Shown: positions 1 through 9,845, counted from the stretch's first letter. The stretch is 64,000 bases of DNA from Paraglaciecola sp030730205 (GCF_052119645.1 NZ_JBGQOM010000002.1:496001-560000), one strand, 5' to 3'. Program-made: numbers and translations. Notes: generated by a model not told the origin, from the sequence alone.

Positions 1-1
1 G

Positions 2-2212
2 CTGCGCGCGCTATTAAGCCTTTTACCCTTGCTGTTATTACTGTTAGCCTTTGGTAGCTATTATCTTAATTTACCTGCCCTGATGCTTAGTTTCATCAGC
101 CTAGTACTGCTGATTTCTAGGCTCTTGCTGACCAGCAAATCACCCGCTTTTCAAGCCATCACCCCGGCTAATCTGCTATTGCATTACAATCGCCACTATC
201 CCGAACTACAAGAAAGCGCTCAGTTGGTGCTACAAACACCAGCCCAGCTCAATGTGTTACAAAGCATGCAACGAGATAAAATTATGCCTCGTGTAGCTGC
301 GCTATTATCACAGCAGCGCTTTTTGTGGCATTCTTTGCATTTAAACAAATATATCAGCCTCAGTATTATGAGTTTGTTGATCATTTTAGCTGGTATAAAT
401 TTATCGCTACAAAGCGATAATTCAGCATCCCCGCAGCAGGTAAGCGCAGAGGCAAAGCAGGTGCTACCCCCAACACTGGCTTCTATCCAAGTACAGATTA
501 CGCCGCCGCCCTACACTCAACTTGCTAGTGAAACAGGCTCTAAACTAAGCCTGCAAGTAGTAGCGGGTGCAAAGGTTGAATGGCTATTGCAATTTGAAGA
601 ACAAAACACGAGCAATGTTTACCTATTACAACTCAGTGATGGCCAACAAATTGAATTTGAATATCTCTCGAATCACACATACCGAGCTGACGCTATATTC
701 ACTCAATCCACTGTCTATTCTATCATTGGCCCTGAGGGGCAAATAGGTGAACTCAATACCGTGGCGGTGACTGCCGACCTTGCGCCCATTATTCGTTTTA
801 TCAAACCCGTCCTCACCACCACAGAATTTGCAAAAGACACTTCACCAGTACTTGATGTTGAGGTGGTGGTGAACGACGATTATGCTATTACTGCCGTTGA
901 TATAGTGGCATCTATTGCCAAAGGCTCTGGCGAGGCGGTTAAGTTTCGCGACCAGCAGTTTCATTTTGATCAGCAACAACTTATCGAAGGCAAGTCTCAT
1001 TACTTTAAAAAATGGACATTGAGCGAACTTGATATGGCGCCTGGTGATGAAATGTACTTCACCATTATTGCCACAGATAATCGGCAACCTCAGCCCCAGC
1101 AAACTCGCTCACCAAGCAAGATAGTGCGCTGGTTAGAAGAAGAGCAAAATGAATTAGCCAGCGAAGGTCTGTTGCAAAGTGTGCTCCCAGCCTATTTCAA
1201 AAGTCAGCGGCAAATTATTATTGAAACCGAGCAGTTAATCGCTGAAAAGCCCCTACTTAGCGACGACCAATTTAAACAAACGTCTCAATCCTTAGGCCAA
1301 GCACAAAGCGACTTGAAACAGAAATACGGCGAATTTTTAGGTGATGAATTTGAAGGTGCTACTCTACACAGCATGGAATCAGGCCCCGTTATTGAGCATG
1401 CTCATGAAGACGAGCAAGACCACGATGACGCAGATAAGCATGATGAACAAGCAAACAAACCCGAGCAACATGCGCACGGGCATGAAGAAGCGTCATCAGA
1501 GACCAATAACCAAGATGCCTACGGTCAATTGATCGCCCAATACGGTCATAACCATGGCGAAGCTGATTTAGGGTATATTGGTAAACCTGAACAACCCAGC
1601 CCTGTAGCCTTAATGAAACGGTCAATTGCCAATATGTGGGACGCCGAACGCCACTTATTACAAGCGGCACCAGAGCTGGCCCTACCTTTTGAAAAAGAAG
1701 CCTTACGCTATTTAAATAGAGCGAAACAAGCCGAACGTATTTACGTCAAACGTTTGGGATTTGAACCGCCTCCAGTGAGTGAAGCTCGCCGTTATCAAGG
1801 CAAGCTAAACGATATCGTCGCTCGCTCTCAGAACAAGGACCTTGCCACGCTTATTCAAACTAACACCTTGATTGAAGATGCACTTAGAGCGCTTAACACT
1901 TGGTTATTCAGCGCCGATACTGCAACACAATTAACTCTTAATTCAGAGCAATTTACTTCATTAAAACAGCTTTTTTTGGATGAGGCCTCTCAGAATACTG
2001 ATGCCATTAGTTTTGTCGCCACACTGGAGCAGCTCCAGCTCAATGCCGACAAACTTAAATTGCAATGCCGTCGTTGTATTGTTGCGTTAAGCCAACAGCT
2101 TTGGCAACGTTTACCAGCACCTGTAGCTAGTCCAAGCACACTGAAAAAAGCGTACTTAAATAGCAATTCTGCGGTAAGCAACTATCAGAAGTTTTTACAG
2201 CAGGAGCCCTAA
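2..2212 (+). CDS. DUF4175-like membrane protein, 5' end beyond window
   Basis: The frame is open to the left edge (codons from base 2), so the N-terminus is missing; the TTG at 29 is only an internal candidate start. What is visible is a hydrophobic N-terminal segment, a second membrane segment near nt 345-405, then a long soluble region. The 'VQITPPPYTQL' and 'ATDNRQPQPQQTRS' stretches resemble the extracytoplasmic part of DUF4175/BatA-neighbourhood proteins. A His/Asp/Glu-rich low-complexity segment lies at about nt 1395-1560. A helical C-terminal part follows. The next gene starts 2 bp downstream, so the two are co-transcribed. In related genomes such pairs follow MoxR-type AAA ATPase and DUF58 genes; those would lie off the left edge (inference). 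No enzymatic function can be assigned. Confidence 0.7.
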   Translation: MRALLSLLPLLLLLLAFGSYYLNLPALMLSFISLVLLISRLLLTSKSPAFQAITPANLLLHYNRHYPELQESAQLVLQTPAQLNVLQSMQRDKIMPRVAALLSQQRFLWHSLHLNKYISLSIMSLLIILAGINLSLQSDNSASPQQVSAEAKQVLPPTLASIQVQITPPPYTQLASETGSKLSLQVVAGAKVEWLLQFEEQNTSNVYLLQLSDGQQIEFEYLSNHTYRADAIFTQSTVYSIIGPEGQIGELNTVAVTADLAPIIRFIKPVLTTTEFAKDTSPVLDVEVVVNDDYAITAVDIVASIAKGSGEAVKFRDQQFHFDQQQLIEGKSHYFKKWTLSELDMAPGDEMYFTIIATDNRQPQPQQTRSPSKIVRWLEEEQNELASEGLLQSVLPAYFKSQRQIIIETEQLIAEKPLLSDDQFKQTSQSLGQAQSDLKQKYGEFLGDEFEGATLHSMESGPVIEHAHEDEQDHDDADKHDEQANKPEQHAHGHEEASSETNNQDAYGQLIAQYGHNHGEADLGYIGKPEQPSPVALMKRSIANMWDAERHLLQAAPELALPFEKEALRYLNRAKQAERIYVKRLGFEPPPVSEARRYQGKLNDIVARSQNKDLATLIQTNTLIEDALRALNTWLFSADTATQLTLNSEQFTSLKQLFLDEASQNTDAISFVATLEQLQLNADKLKLQCRRCIVALSQQLWQRLPAPVASPSTLKKAYLNSNSAVSNYQKFLQQEP
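2202..2206 (+). promoter_or_regulatory. Ribosome binding site supporting a GTG start
   Basis: AGGAG lies inside the last codons of the upstream gene, 8 nt before the GTG at 2215. It supports that GTG as the start of the second gene and implies translational coupling. Confidence 0.6.
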
Positions 2213-2214
2213 AG

Positions 2215-4191
2215 GTGTTTGCAGCATTGAGCCTTAATAGCCAAACTTTCACCACCAGCTTAACGGTAATTAGCGTGTTAAGCATAGCAATGCTAGTAAG
2301 CATATACTTTAGCTACAAGCGTTTAAAATCAAAGAAAGCAATTTACAAATTTACCATTATGGGGCTAAACGTGATTGCTGCCGTCGCCCTTATGCTGCTA
2401 CTTACTGAAGTGCAAATAAGCCAGCAAAAATTGTCAAAAGCGTGGCTGCTGACCGCTGGTCACTTGTCTGAAGTGAATCGAAAAACGATTCAAGATGCAC
2501 AGGGTGAAGATCCCGCTTATGTATTGCAAGGCGAGCGTTTAACACCTGCAATCGATAGCTCAAACATGCGCCAACTCAGTCATCTTTCACAGCTGGCTGA
2601 TTGGCAACCTAGGCTTCAACAACTCACCGTGGTAGGTGATGGCTTGAGCGCTGAACAATGGCAATCATTGGTAGCACAGTTCCCTGAGTTACTTATTGAG
2701 TATGTGCCATCTGAACCGATTTCTGGTTTACTCAATATGTCGTGGCCTCGCCATCCACAGCTTGGCGCACCTATTACTATCAGCGGACAACTCTTTATCG
2801 CAGATAAGCAAGATGCGCAGTCAACGTGGTACAAACTCTCCTTATTGGATCCCACTCAACAAACACTGCAAAGTCACACTTTGCGTAACGGTGACGATTT
2901 CGAATTTACGTTGCCCGCTCAATTAGCAGGTAATTGGCATTACGAAGTACAGGTATATAAAAGCGCCGAGCAAAATGTCGATGACAGTCCAATGATATCA
3001 GAAACAATTGCATTGTCGGTTGAGTCTCCTCAACCCTTTAACTTACTCATTTACCAATCGGCCCCCTCTTTTGAAACACGCAATGTCAAAGATTGGGCAA
3101 CTGCATTCAACGCAGCGGTTAGTGTGGTAAGCCAAATCAGCAAAACCAAGCACTTGGTACAACATTATAACTATGCTGACAAACCTTCTGCGACCTTCAA
3201 CCTCAACAATAAAACCTTGAGTAGCTTTGATTTAATGTTAATGGATGGGCGTGCATACAATGCTCTTGAGTCAGACCAGAAAAAAACACTTCACAGTGCG
3301 GTTGAACAGGGTTTAGGTTTACTGATTTTAGCTGATGCTAGCGTCGTGCAAAGCACTGCGCAGCCTAATGATGAATTACTCAGTCGCTTTAGCCTCAGTG
3401 CAATCTCGCCTGTGCAAAAAAATGAGGTTTTCGTAAAGTGGGCAGAGCAACAACCTTCAAAGGCCCTCGACGTACAACCGTTCATCCTCGAAACTGACCA
3501 AGGGCAAACATGGGTTACAACAACACAGGGGCAAGCCTTAGTCAGCTCTGTTGCCATAGGTAAAGGTTATGTAGCCCTGAGTTTGATAAACAGTAGTTAT
3601 CAATGGCAATTATCGGGCGCCAGTGAGCACTATTCGCAGTTTTGGCAATACTTAAGTGCTCAACTTGCGACCACCTCAGGCTTAGGATACTGGTTAGAGC
3701 AAGCAAGGGATAGCTTACCCATTGTCCAGCAACGCATGTCTCTGTGCGCCTTAACAACAGCAAAGACCCCCTTTGTGAAGCAAACATCGCAGCTAGCTTC
3801 TTTGCATGGAATACAACGACAAACATTTCCACTGGCGCGTGCCCCCTTCCAGACAGAAAAATACTGTGGGCAAATTTGGCCTGACACCTCAACTTGGCTA
3901 AGGTTTTCACTTTATGATGGTGCGCCGCAACCAGCGACTGAGCAAGACGCTCAAACCGCCCCCGTAATTGATGAACAATATCTCTATGTCTATCAAGCTG
4001 ATGATTGGCAAGCCTGGCAACAGCAACGCAAACAAAGAGCGAGTTTATACCAAGCTAAACGCAGTCAGGCACTGACTGCGCCAAGGCCCACAGAACAAAG
4101 TGAAGCCTTGAATAAACGTTGGAGCTTGTTGGTATTTTTACTGGCCTGCACTGCCCTATGGATTGAACGCAAACAGTTTGTTAGTTCATAA
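2215..4191 (+). CDS. Membrane-anchored protein of the BatA/MoxR gene neighbourhood
   Basis: A 658-residue protein that starts with GTG two bases after the upstream stop. Two hydrophobic segments lie at about residues 12-31 and 45-62, and a single C-terminal anchor is at about 637-652 ('LLVFLLACTALWIE'), followed by a short basic tail. This two-TM/large domain/one-TM plan is typical of proteins encoded with MoxR ATPases and DUF58 proteins. The middle part around residues 340-375 ('FDLMLMDGRAYNAL', then 'GLGLLILADA') resembles the class I glutamine-amidotransferase-like fold seen in this family, without a recognisable Cys-His-Glu catalytic set. The likely role is envelope maintenance with the preceding gene; the specific function is unknown. 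It ends 16 bp from the convergent kinase gene with no obvious terminator between. Confidence 0.7.
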   Translation: MFAALSLNSQTFTTSLTVISVLSIAMLVSIYFSYKRLKSKKAIYKFTIMGLNVIAAVALMLLLTEVQISQQKLSKAWLLTAGHLSEVNRKTIQDAQGEDPAYVLQGERLTPAIDSSNMRQLSHLSQLADWQPRLQQLTVVGDGLSAEQWQSLVAQFPELLIEYVPSEPISGLLNMSWPRHPQLGAPITISGQLFIADKQDAQSTWYKLSLLDPTQQTLQSHTLRNGDDFEFTLPAQLAGNWHYEVQVYKSAEQNVDDSPMISETIALSVESPQPFNLLIYQSAPSFETRNVKDWATAFNAAVSVVSQISKTKHLVQHYNYADKPSATFNLNNKTLSSFDLMLMDGRAYNALESDQKKTLHSAVEQGLGLLILADASVVQSTAQPNDELLSRFSLSAISPVQKNEVFVKWAEQQPSKALDVQPFILETDQGQTWVTTTQGQALVSSVAIGKGYVALSLINSSYQWQLSGASEHYSQFWQYLSAQLATTSGLGYWLEQARDSLPIVQQRMSLCALTTAKTPFVKQTSQLASLHGIQRQTFPLARAPFQTEKYCGQIWPDTSTWLRFSLYDGAPQPATEQDAQTAPVIDEQYLYVYQADDWQAWQQQRKQRASLYQAKRSQALTAPRPTEQSEALNKRWSLLVFLLACTALWIERKQFVSS

Positions 4192-4207
4192 GTGATACGA
4201 TTAGGTA

Positions 4208-6328
4208 TTAATGTAACTGCTGATGGATTTGCCCCAGTAACGAATCGAAATTGAACGGTTTGGTTACATGGGCGTTAAAACCCAGGGTTTTATATAACTC
4301 GATTTCGTGCTTCATGGCATTGGCAGTTAAGGCGATTATTGGCAATGACTGGTATTTATCCATCGCCCGAATAGTGCGAATGGCGGAACAACCATCCATA
4401 ACCGGCATTTGAATATCCATCAACACCAAATCAAATACGCCTAGTGCCAATGTATCTATGGCAATCTGGCCATTTTCAGCACACATCACTTCTGCACCCA
4501 CCTTTCCAAGTAGCTCTTCAACAATGACGCGATTTATTTCATTGTCTTCTACCACCAAGATCCGTTTGCCAGCCAAATCGGCTTTTTTAACAGGTTGATG
4601 CACAGATCCGGGTGCAGTGACCACTGGCAAGTCCAACGTAACGGTAAAACAACTGCCTTTGTTGGGTTCGCTGGTTACCGATATGCTGCCAGACATCATG
4701 TCTACTATGCCCTTAACAATGGACAAGCCCAGACCTGTACCACCAAACTTGCGACTAATCGAACTATCTACCTGAGTAAATTTTCTAAACAATATGGCAA
4801 GAGCGTCTTGATTTAAGCCAATACCGCTGTCAGTAATTTTAAGGCTCAGCTTCCCGTTAAGGCCCTCTTGAACAAGTCGACATGCTAAGGTCACCTCGCC
4901 GTGTTCAGTGAACTTAATACTGTTCGAACACAAGTTAATCAAGATCTGCATTAAACGGGTTGGATCTCCCGCAAGCCAGATAGACTGAGGACCATGATAC
5001 TGGACACTAAAGCGGATATTTTTAGTTTGTGCAATATAGTGAAACTGCTCGTTCACATTGGCTAATATGGCTTTGATATTGAAGGGAATAACTTCTAAGT
5101 CCATTTGGTTGGCTTCAATCTTAGAGATATCGAGGATGTCGTTAATGATCTGCAAGAGTAGATTGGCCGACAACTTAGCCTTGCTCAGATAATCTGTCTG
5201 TGTCCCATCAAGTTTGGTTTGGAGGCTTAATTCGATAAGGCCTAATATACCGTTAAGAGGGGTACGAATCTCGTGTGACATATTTGCTAAGAACAGCGAC
5301 TTAGCTAAACTGGCTTGATCAGCAAGCTGCTTTGCATCCCTAAGCTCTTGCTCCATTAATGTTCGTTCTGTTACATCATGATAGGCACTTAAAATTCCCA
5401 ATAATTCGCCATTGTTTGTCACTAACTGCTTACGAGTCGCAGCGAGAAAGACGGTATTGCCCTCTTTATCTTTGTGTCTTTCTTTGCTGTTCTCTGTATT
5501 TTGTCCATTAATCAAAACCTTTTGATCTAATGGTGCAAACTGATCAACCAAGGCTTTTGGGAAAATCTCCGCATCGTTTTTGCCCAATATTTTCGATAAA
5601 TCTCGTATTTTAGCGTCATCTAAAAATCGTTGATTAGCGCCTAAGTAGCGAAGCTCAGTGTCTTTCCACAATACGCCGTAAGGCAACGAATTAACCACGG
5701 CTTCTAAAATACTTTCTGAGGTGACTAACTGTTTAGTTTGAGAACGAATAATGTTGGCTTGCGAACTTAAAAAGCCTCTGAGATAAGCAGAAAAGCGCTT
5801 AATCAATAACAAACTGATAGTCACAATAAAACTGAATGTGATTGCACTGTTTAACCATGCTGCAGGCGAAAGCAAAAAAGGACCGACGTCAATATTAAAA
5901 TTCAACTGCCCTTTTAGGGCTAAAACAAACCCTGCCAATTTCAGCAGGCAGGCAACAATAGCAAATGCGACGGCTAACTTCATATTCACCAATAAACTGG
6001 CAAAAATACAGGCGCCAAGCAATAAAATAGTGCCTTCCCCCGCTAGACCGAAAGACACCAAACCAACAAGCCCTGCAACAAAAAAGGCACTGCATATGGT
6101 GTAAGCACGTATGGACAAAGAAATATGTTTTCTAAACAAAAATAACAAAGTGACCAATAAAGACAATATGACATGAGCCGCCATTACGGGCTGAAACCCA
6201 ATTTGTTGATAACGTGACAAAGACGCCAGTAAGGCAAAAATGGTTAAAACGGAGGTACTGGCGATAACAATATTGGTTAGACCATTTCTGATATCGCTTT
6301 GCGATAATTTTACTTTAGTTTGTTGCAT
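4208..6328 (-). CDS. Hybrid sensor histidine kinase with receiver domain
   Basis: A 706-residue inner-membrane kinase. Five to six hydrophobic segments occupy residues about 20-175 (MASE-like sensor region). A PAS domain follows at about 205-322. The HisKA domain has phospho-acceptor H352 in 'ANMSHEIRTPLNG', and the HATPase domain has its N-box around N465/N469, G1 'DSGIG' at about 500-504 and G2 'GGTGLGLSI' at about 529-537. A C-terminal receiver at about 588-703 has D638 in 'LMDIQMP'. No HPt domain is present, so an external phosphotransfer protein is expected. No response-regulator gene lies next to it, so the target and signal cannot be read from context. It converges on the preceding membrane protein gene. 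Confidence 0.9.
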   Translation of the reverse strand: MQQTKVKLSQSDIRNGLTNIVIASTSVLTIFALLASLSRYQQIGFQPVMAAHVILSLLVTLLFLFRKHISLSIRAYTICSAFFVAGLVGLVSFGLAGEGTILLLGACIFASLLVNMKLAVAFAIVACLLKLAGFVLALKGQLNFNIDVGPFLLSPAAWLNSAITFSFIVTISLLLIKRFSAYLRGFLSSQANIIRSQTKQLVTSESILEAVVNSLPYGVLWKDTELRYLGANQRFLDDAKIRDLSKILGKNDAEIFPKALVDQFAPLDQKVLINGQNTENSKERHKDKEGNTVFLAATRKQLVTNNGELLGILSAYHDVTERTLMEQELRDAKQLADQASLAKSLFLANMSHEIRTPLNGILGLIELSLQTKLDGTQTDYLSKAKLSANLLLQIINDILDISKIEANQMDLEVIPFNIKAILANVNEQFHYIAQTKNIRFSVQYHGPQSIWLAGDPTRLMQILINLCSNSIKFTEHGEVTLACRLVQEGLNGKLSLKITDSGIGLNQDALAILFRKFTQVDSSISRKFGGTGLGLSIVKGIVDMMSGSISVTSEPNKGSCFTVTLDLPVVTAPGSVHQPVKKADLAGKRILVVEDNEINRVIVEELLGKVGAEVMCAENGQIAIDTLALGVFDLVLMDIQMPVMDGCSAIRTIRAMDKYQSLPIIALTANAMKHEIELYKTLGFNAHVTKPFNFDSLLGQIHQQLH

Positions 6329-6424
6329 CTCAACTACTGACGTAAACGTTGATACTGAAAAGTAACACCATATTTGTAAAAGCGATAGTACGACCAGTGT
6401 TCACTGAACAGTTAGGCAGACAAA

Positions 6425-6454
6425 CAATAAACCCACTACTGAGTGGGTTTATTG
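6425..6454. terminator. Perfect 13-bp hairpin, possible terminator
   Basis: The arms at 6425-6437 and 6442-6454 are perfectly complementary with a 4-nt loop (ACTG). It lies about 100 bp beyond the stop of the Bax1-I-like gene and upstream of the kinase. On the minus strand only TTT follows the stem, so rho-independent termination may be inefficient. The rest of 6329-6558 shows nothing recognisable. Confidence 0.5.
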
Positions 6455-6558
6455 AATATTAATGCACATGGGGGAAAATAGCTTATCCACTTTTAATGTG
6501 TCAAGACGAGCGAGATACTTCAGAATTGACAGCATTCGCCTTGTCGTGAAAAGCATCC

Positions 6559-7227
6559 TTACTCTGAGTCACCACTGGCGCCAAGTAGATGCAATAAGCT
6601 AGTAAACAAATTAAAAATAGCCACAAAAAGACTCACCGTAGCCATAATATAATTGGTTTCTCCGCCTTTTATTATGTTGTTGGTTTCATACAAGATTAAG
6701 CCAGACATCAGCAGCACAAACATCGCTGAAACCGCCAATGATAAAGCGCTTGATTCCATAAAGAAGGCAGTGAGGCCCAATACAAAACCAACGATGATGC
6801 CAACCACCAAAAAGCTACGTAAAAAGGAAAAGTCTCGCTTACTAAAGACGGCATAAGCTGATAGACCAACAAACACCACAGCTGTTGTTACCGCTGCTTT
6901 AATCACTACAGTAGGCGCCCCAGCCCAATAAGCGCTTAATAATGGTCCTAACGTAAGCCCCATAAATCCTGTCAACGCAAAGACACTAAGGAGACCAGCG
7001 GCAGAGTTTTGGGTTTTATGGGTCAAAAACAACAGGCCGAAATACCCACCCAATGTAAGTAATAGGCCCAGTGGTGGCATATTCAAAACTACCGCCAAAC
7101 TCGCCGTAAGACCACTAAACAATAAGGTCATTGCTAACAAAGCGTAAGTATTACGCAGCACCTTGTTGACGCTGCCTACCTCCACTCTACCAGTAGCAGT
7201 GTGAGAAAATTGCATTTGACTAGACAT
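6559..7227 (-). CDS. Bax1-I/YccA-family inner-membrane protein
   Basis: A 222-residue, almost wholly hydrophobic protein with about seven membrane segments and a short polar N-terminus, typical of the UPF0005/Bax inhibitor-1 family (E. coli YccA/YbhL). Family members act as membrane stress modulators or ion/calcium leak channels; YccA interacts with FtsH. Motifs seen are 'GLFT' type turns, 'LGPLLSAYW' and 'LILYETNNII' in the C-terminal half. Its ATG overlaps the last 8 bp of the upstream HPF-family gene and has a GGAG Shine-Dalgarno 6 nt upstream, so the two genes are translationally coupled. Precise function is not established for this subgroup. Confidence 0.88.
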   Translation of the reverse strand: MSSQMQFSHTATGRVEVGSVNKVLRNTYALLAMTLLFSGLTASLAVVLNMPPLGLLLTLGGYFGLLFLTHKTQNSAAGLLSVFALTGFMGLTLGPLLSAYWAGAPTVVIKAAVTTAVVFVGLSAYAVFSKRDFSFLRSFLVVGIIVGFVLGLTAFFMESSALSLAVSAMFVLLMSGLILYETNNIIKGGETNYIMATVSLFVAIFNLFTSLLHLLGASGDSE

Positions 7228-7603
7228 ATGACACTCCAGATTGATCTAAAATTAAACTTAATTCGCCATGAGATAATTGCCGCACAGAGACATGCTCGAC
7301 TTTGCGCAGTTTGTTGTAACGCCGTCTAAGAGTGCGCTTAGCTACACTTAGCGCTCTTGCTAAAGCCTTGTGCAAATTGGCTTGTTTAGCAACCACATTG
7401 ACCGTCGGTAAACCAAACAAAACAAGTTGCACACGACACTGCTTATCTTCACCTCCTTTAGGGCCGTTTACATCACTGAAAATGACGCTAACCTTCCGGA
7501 TTTTTTGCTGAGTTCGCTCGAAAATAGCAGTAACTCTTTGGTTAAATTCTTCCTTCAATTGCTCACTGATATTTAGATTTTGTGCCTGAATATTTAATTG
7601 CAT
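7220..7603 (-). CDS. HPF/RaiA-family ribosome-associated protein
   Basis: A 127-residue protein of the S30AE/sigma-54 modulation family. Its N-terminus has the usual beta-strand ('MQLNIQAQNLNIS') and helix ('QLKEEFNQRVTAIFER'), and its second helix is very basic ('RALSVAKRTLRRRYNKL'), matching the rRNA-binding face of hibernation factors. Family members dock in the 30S decoding site and stop translation in stationary phase or stress. It is somewhat divergent from E. coli HPF and lacks the long C-terminal dimerisation domain. It is co-transcribed with, and overlaps, the downstream membrane protein gene. It is not next to rpoN, where canonical hpf usually sits, so this may be an additional paralogue (inference). 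Confidence 0.8.
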   Translation of the reverse strand: MQLNIQAQNLNISEQLKEEFNQRVTAIFERTQQKIRKVSVIFSDVNGPKGGEDKQCRVQLVLFGLPTVNVVAKQANLHKALARALSVAKRTLRRRYNKLRKVEHVSVRQLSHGELSLILDQSGVSYV

Positions 7604-7661
7604 AACAACACCCTCTTTCAGTTAAAAAACAAAGTTTCTAGAAATCGTTCTATATTGCAGC

Positions 7662-8843
7662 TTACTGCTCCTGCTTTTTGCGGGCCAATGATATGATCAC
7701 AGCACCAAAACACGCTGAGAGTAAGGACGCACTCAACACCCCTATTTTGACACTATCGAGATATTCAGAGCTGTAGCCCTCAAAAGCCAAAGAGCCTACA
7801 AACAAACTCATGGTAAAACCGATACCGCACAAGATAGACACCGCATACACCTGCAACCACGTAACGCCCGCGGGCAATTTAGCCACACCGAGTTTTACGG
7901 CTAACCAACAGGCGCCGAAAATACCCAACTGCTTACCCACAAATAGACCTGCGATGATGCCGATGACCACTGGCAGTAAAATAACGTCTGCATCAATAAA
8001 CCTCACCCCTGCGTTAGCAAAGGCAAACACGGGTAAAATTAAAAAGGCCACCCAGGTATGCAAACCCTCTTCTAATTTTAGCAACATAGAGCTTGAGCTT
8101 TGAGTTGAGCCATCAAAAGTGGGCTTCAAAGGAATAAACCACGCAATAGCGAAACCAGCTAAGGTAGCGTGCACTCCAGACTTTAAGACTGCCGCCCACA
8201 CGACAACACCCACTACTAAATAAGCGGCAGGTTTTGCAACATTGAAACGATTTAATAAAAACAGAATACATAGGCCCGCTAAACCAACACTTAGAGAGAG
8301 CAATGACATATCAGCTGAGTAGAAAAGCGCAATAATAATGATGGCGCCGATATCATCAAAAATGGCTACCGATAGAAGGAATAATTTAAGGGTAATAGGT
8401 AAGGCTCGACCAAATAAGCTAAAAACACCTAAGGCAAAAGCAATGTCAGTGGCCGCAGGCACTGCCCAACCTTTAAAGGTAACCGCGTCGTGATAGTTAA
8501 ACGCGGCATAAAATAAAGCGGGCACCATAATACCTGCAATTGCGGCGATGGCGGGCAAGGCAACTTTTTGTGGCGAACTTAAGTGGCCGTCAAGCACTTC
8601 TCGCTTGACTTCCAAACCAATTAAAAAGAAAAAGATGGCCATTAAGCCGTCATTGATCCACAACAGCATGGGTTTATCGATACAAAATGCACCAATACTA
8701 ATGGTGACTGGCATGTCAAATACCATCTGGTATAAGCCAAAGGCAGGGCTGTTTGCAATAATGAGCGCAAACAAAGCCGCCGCGACAAGAATAACCCCAC
8801 CAGCGGCTTCATGTTTAAACAATGCCGTAATCGAATGCCCCAT
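7662..8843 (-). CDS. nhaA: Na+/H+ antiporter NhaA
   Basis: A 393-residue protein that aligns by eye along its full length with E. coli NhaA. Key residues fall at the same numbers: D133 in 'ATDIAFALG' and the pair D163-D164 in 'IFDDIGA', the sodium/proton site. About twelve membrane segments are visible. It exchanges internal Na+ or Li+ for two external protons and protects against salt and alkaline pH. The ATG has an upstream GGAG-containing ribosome site. It is transcribed away from nhaR, its expected Na+-responsive activator, across a 111-bp intergenic region. Salt homeostasis fits a marine bacterium. Confidence 0.97.
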   Translation of the reverse strand: MGHSITALFKHEAAGGVILVAAALFALIIANSPAFGLYQMVFDMPVTISIGAFCIDKPMLLWINDGLMAIFFFLIGLEVKREVLDGHLSSPQKVALPAIAAIAGIMVPALFYAAFNYHDAVTFKGWAVPAATDIAFALGVFSLFGRALPITLKLFLLSVAIFDDIGAIIIIALFYSADMSLLSLSVGLAGLCILFLLNRFNVAKPAAYLVVGVVVWAAVLKSGVHATLAGFAIAWFIPLKPTFDGSTQSSSSMLLKLEEGLHTWVAFLILPVFAFANAGVRFIDADVILLPVVIGIIAGLFVGKQLGIFGACWLAVKLGVAKLPAGVTWLQVYAVSILCGIGFTMSLFVGSLAFEGYSSEYLDSVKIGVLSASLLSACFGAVIISLARKKQEQ

Positions 8844-8954
8844 AAAACCTAACTCCTGTGAAGCGCAATATAATTTGGAGGCAAGCTTGCCATGACGTCA
8901 ATATAAGATATAGTCGATTATAACTTACGATTACATCGGAAATACCTGACTAAA

Positions 8955-9839
8955 ATGGCGCAGCTCAATTACCATCATTTGTACTACTTTTTTGTGACCG
9001 CTAGAGAAGGCAGTGTGGCTAAAGCGGCAGAAGTGCTGCATGTCACACCGCAAACGGTAAGCGGTCAAATTAGTACCTTTGAAAGCTATTTGGGAACCGC
9101 CTTATTTGATCGAATAGGCAAGCGATTGTTTCTTAATTCGCTAGGAAAAGTCGCGTATGAGTACGCAGAAGAGATTTTTGCCTCAGGCCATGAGTTACTA
9201 GATATGTTGCTAGAAAAACGCGAGCAACGCATGCGTACTTTTACCATAGGCATTACTGATGCTGTGCCTAAAGTATTGGCATTTGACTTAATTCACTCCA
9301 CCAGCAAAAAGTTTGATTCAACCCGCTTTATCTATAAGGAAGGCGAGTTTGATACCTTGTGTGCTGATTTAGCCATTAATAAACTCGACCTGATTATTGC
9401 CGATCGTAACTTAATACCTGGCAGTAATATCAAAGCCTACGGCTACGTTCTAAGAGAATCGGGCTTAAGCTTTTTCGCCAGTCACAGTCAAGCCGAAGTC
9501 CTACGCAAAGGCTTTCCGCAATCACTCCAACACGCGGGCATGTTGATGTCGGGTGAGAAATCCTCAATGAAATACAACTTATTAGCGTGGTTTGAACGCT
9601 TAAAAATGAGTCCTAGAATTGTCGCCGAATTCGACGACACCGCCTTGCTGAAAATGTTTGGTCAAGAAGGCCACGGAGTATTTGCAGCCCCAAGCAGCAT
9701 TGCTGAGCACATCAGTCAGCGTTATGGGGTCAGTTGCATTGGTGAAACTCTAGACATTACTGAACGGTACTACGCTATTTGTACAGACCGCACCGGTAAA
9801 AGCGATATTGTGCAGCATCTTCTTAACCAAACTAAATAG
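8955..9839 (+). CDS. nhaR: LysR-family transcriptional activator NhaR
   Basis: A 294-residue LysR-type regulator. An N-terminal winged helix-turn-helix spans about residues 5-65 ('SVAKAAEVLHVTPQTVSGQ' is the recognition region), followed by a linker helix and a periplasmic-binding-protein-like effector domain. The opening 'LNYHHLYYFF' and the Q-T-V-S-G-Q recognition helix are characteristic of NhaR. NhaR activates nhaA when Na+ rises; the divergent nhaA next door supports the assignment. It converges on the acyltransferase-like gene after 41 bp. Confidence 0.95.
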   Translation: MAQLNYHHLYYFFVTAREGSVAKAAEVLHVTPQTVSGQISTFESYLGTALFDRIGKRLFLNSLGKVAYEYAEEIFASGHELLDMLLEKREQRMRTFTIGITDAVPKVLAFDLIHSTSKKFDSTRFIYKEGEFDTLCADLAINKLDLIIADRNLIPGSNIKAYGYVLRESGLSFFASHSQAEVLRKGFPQSLQHAGMLMSGEKSSMKYNLLAWFERLKMSPRIVAEFDDTALLKMFGQEGHGVFAAPSSIAEHISQRYGVSCIGETLDITERYYAICTDRTGKSDIVQHLLNQTK

Positions 9840-9845
9840 CCGCAA

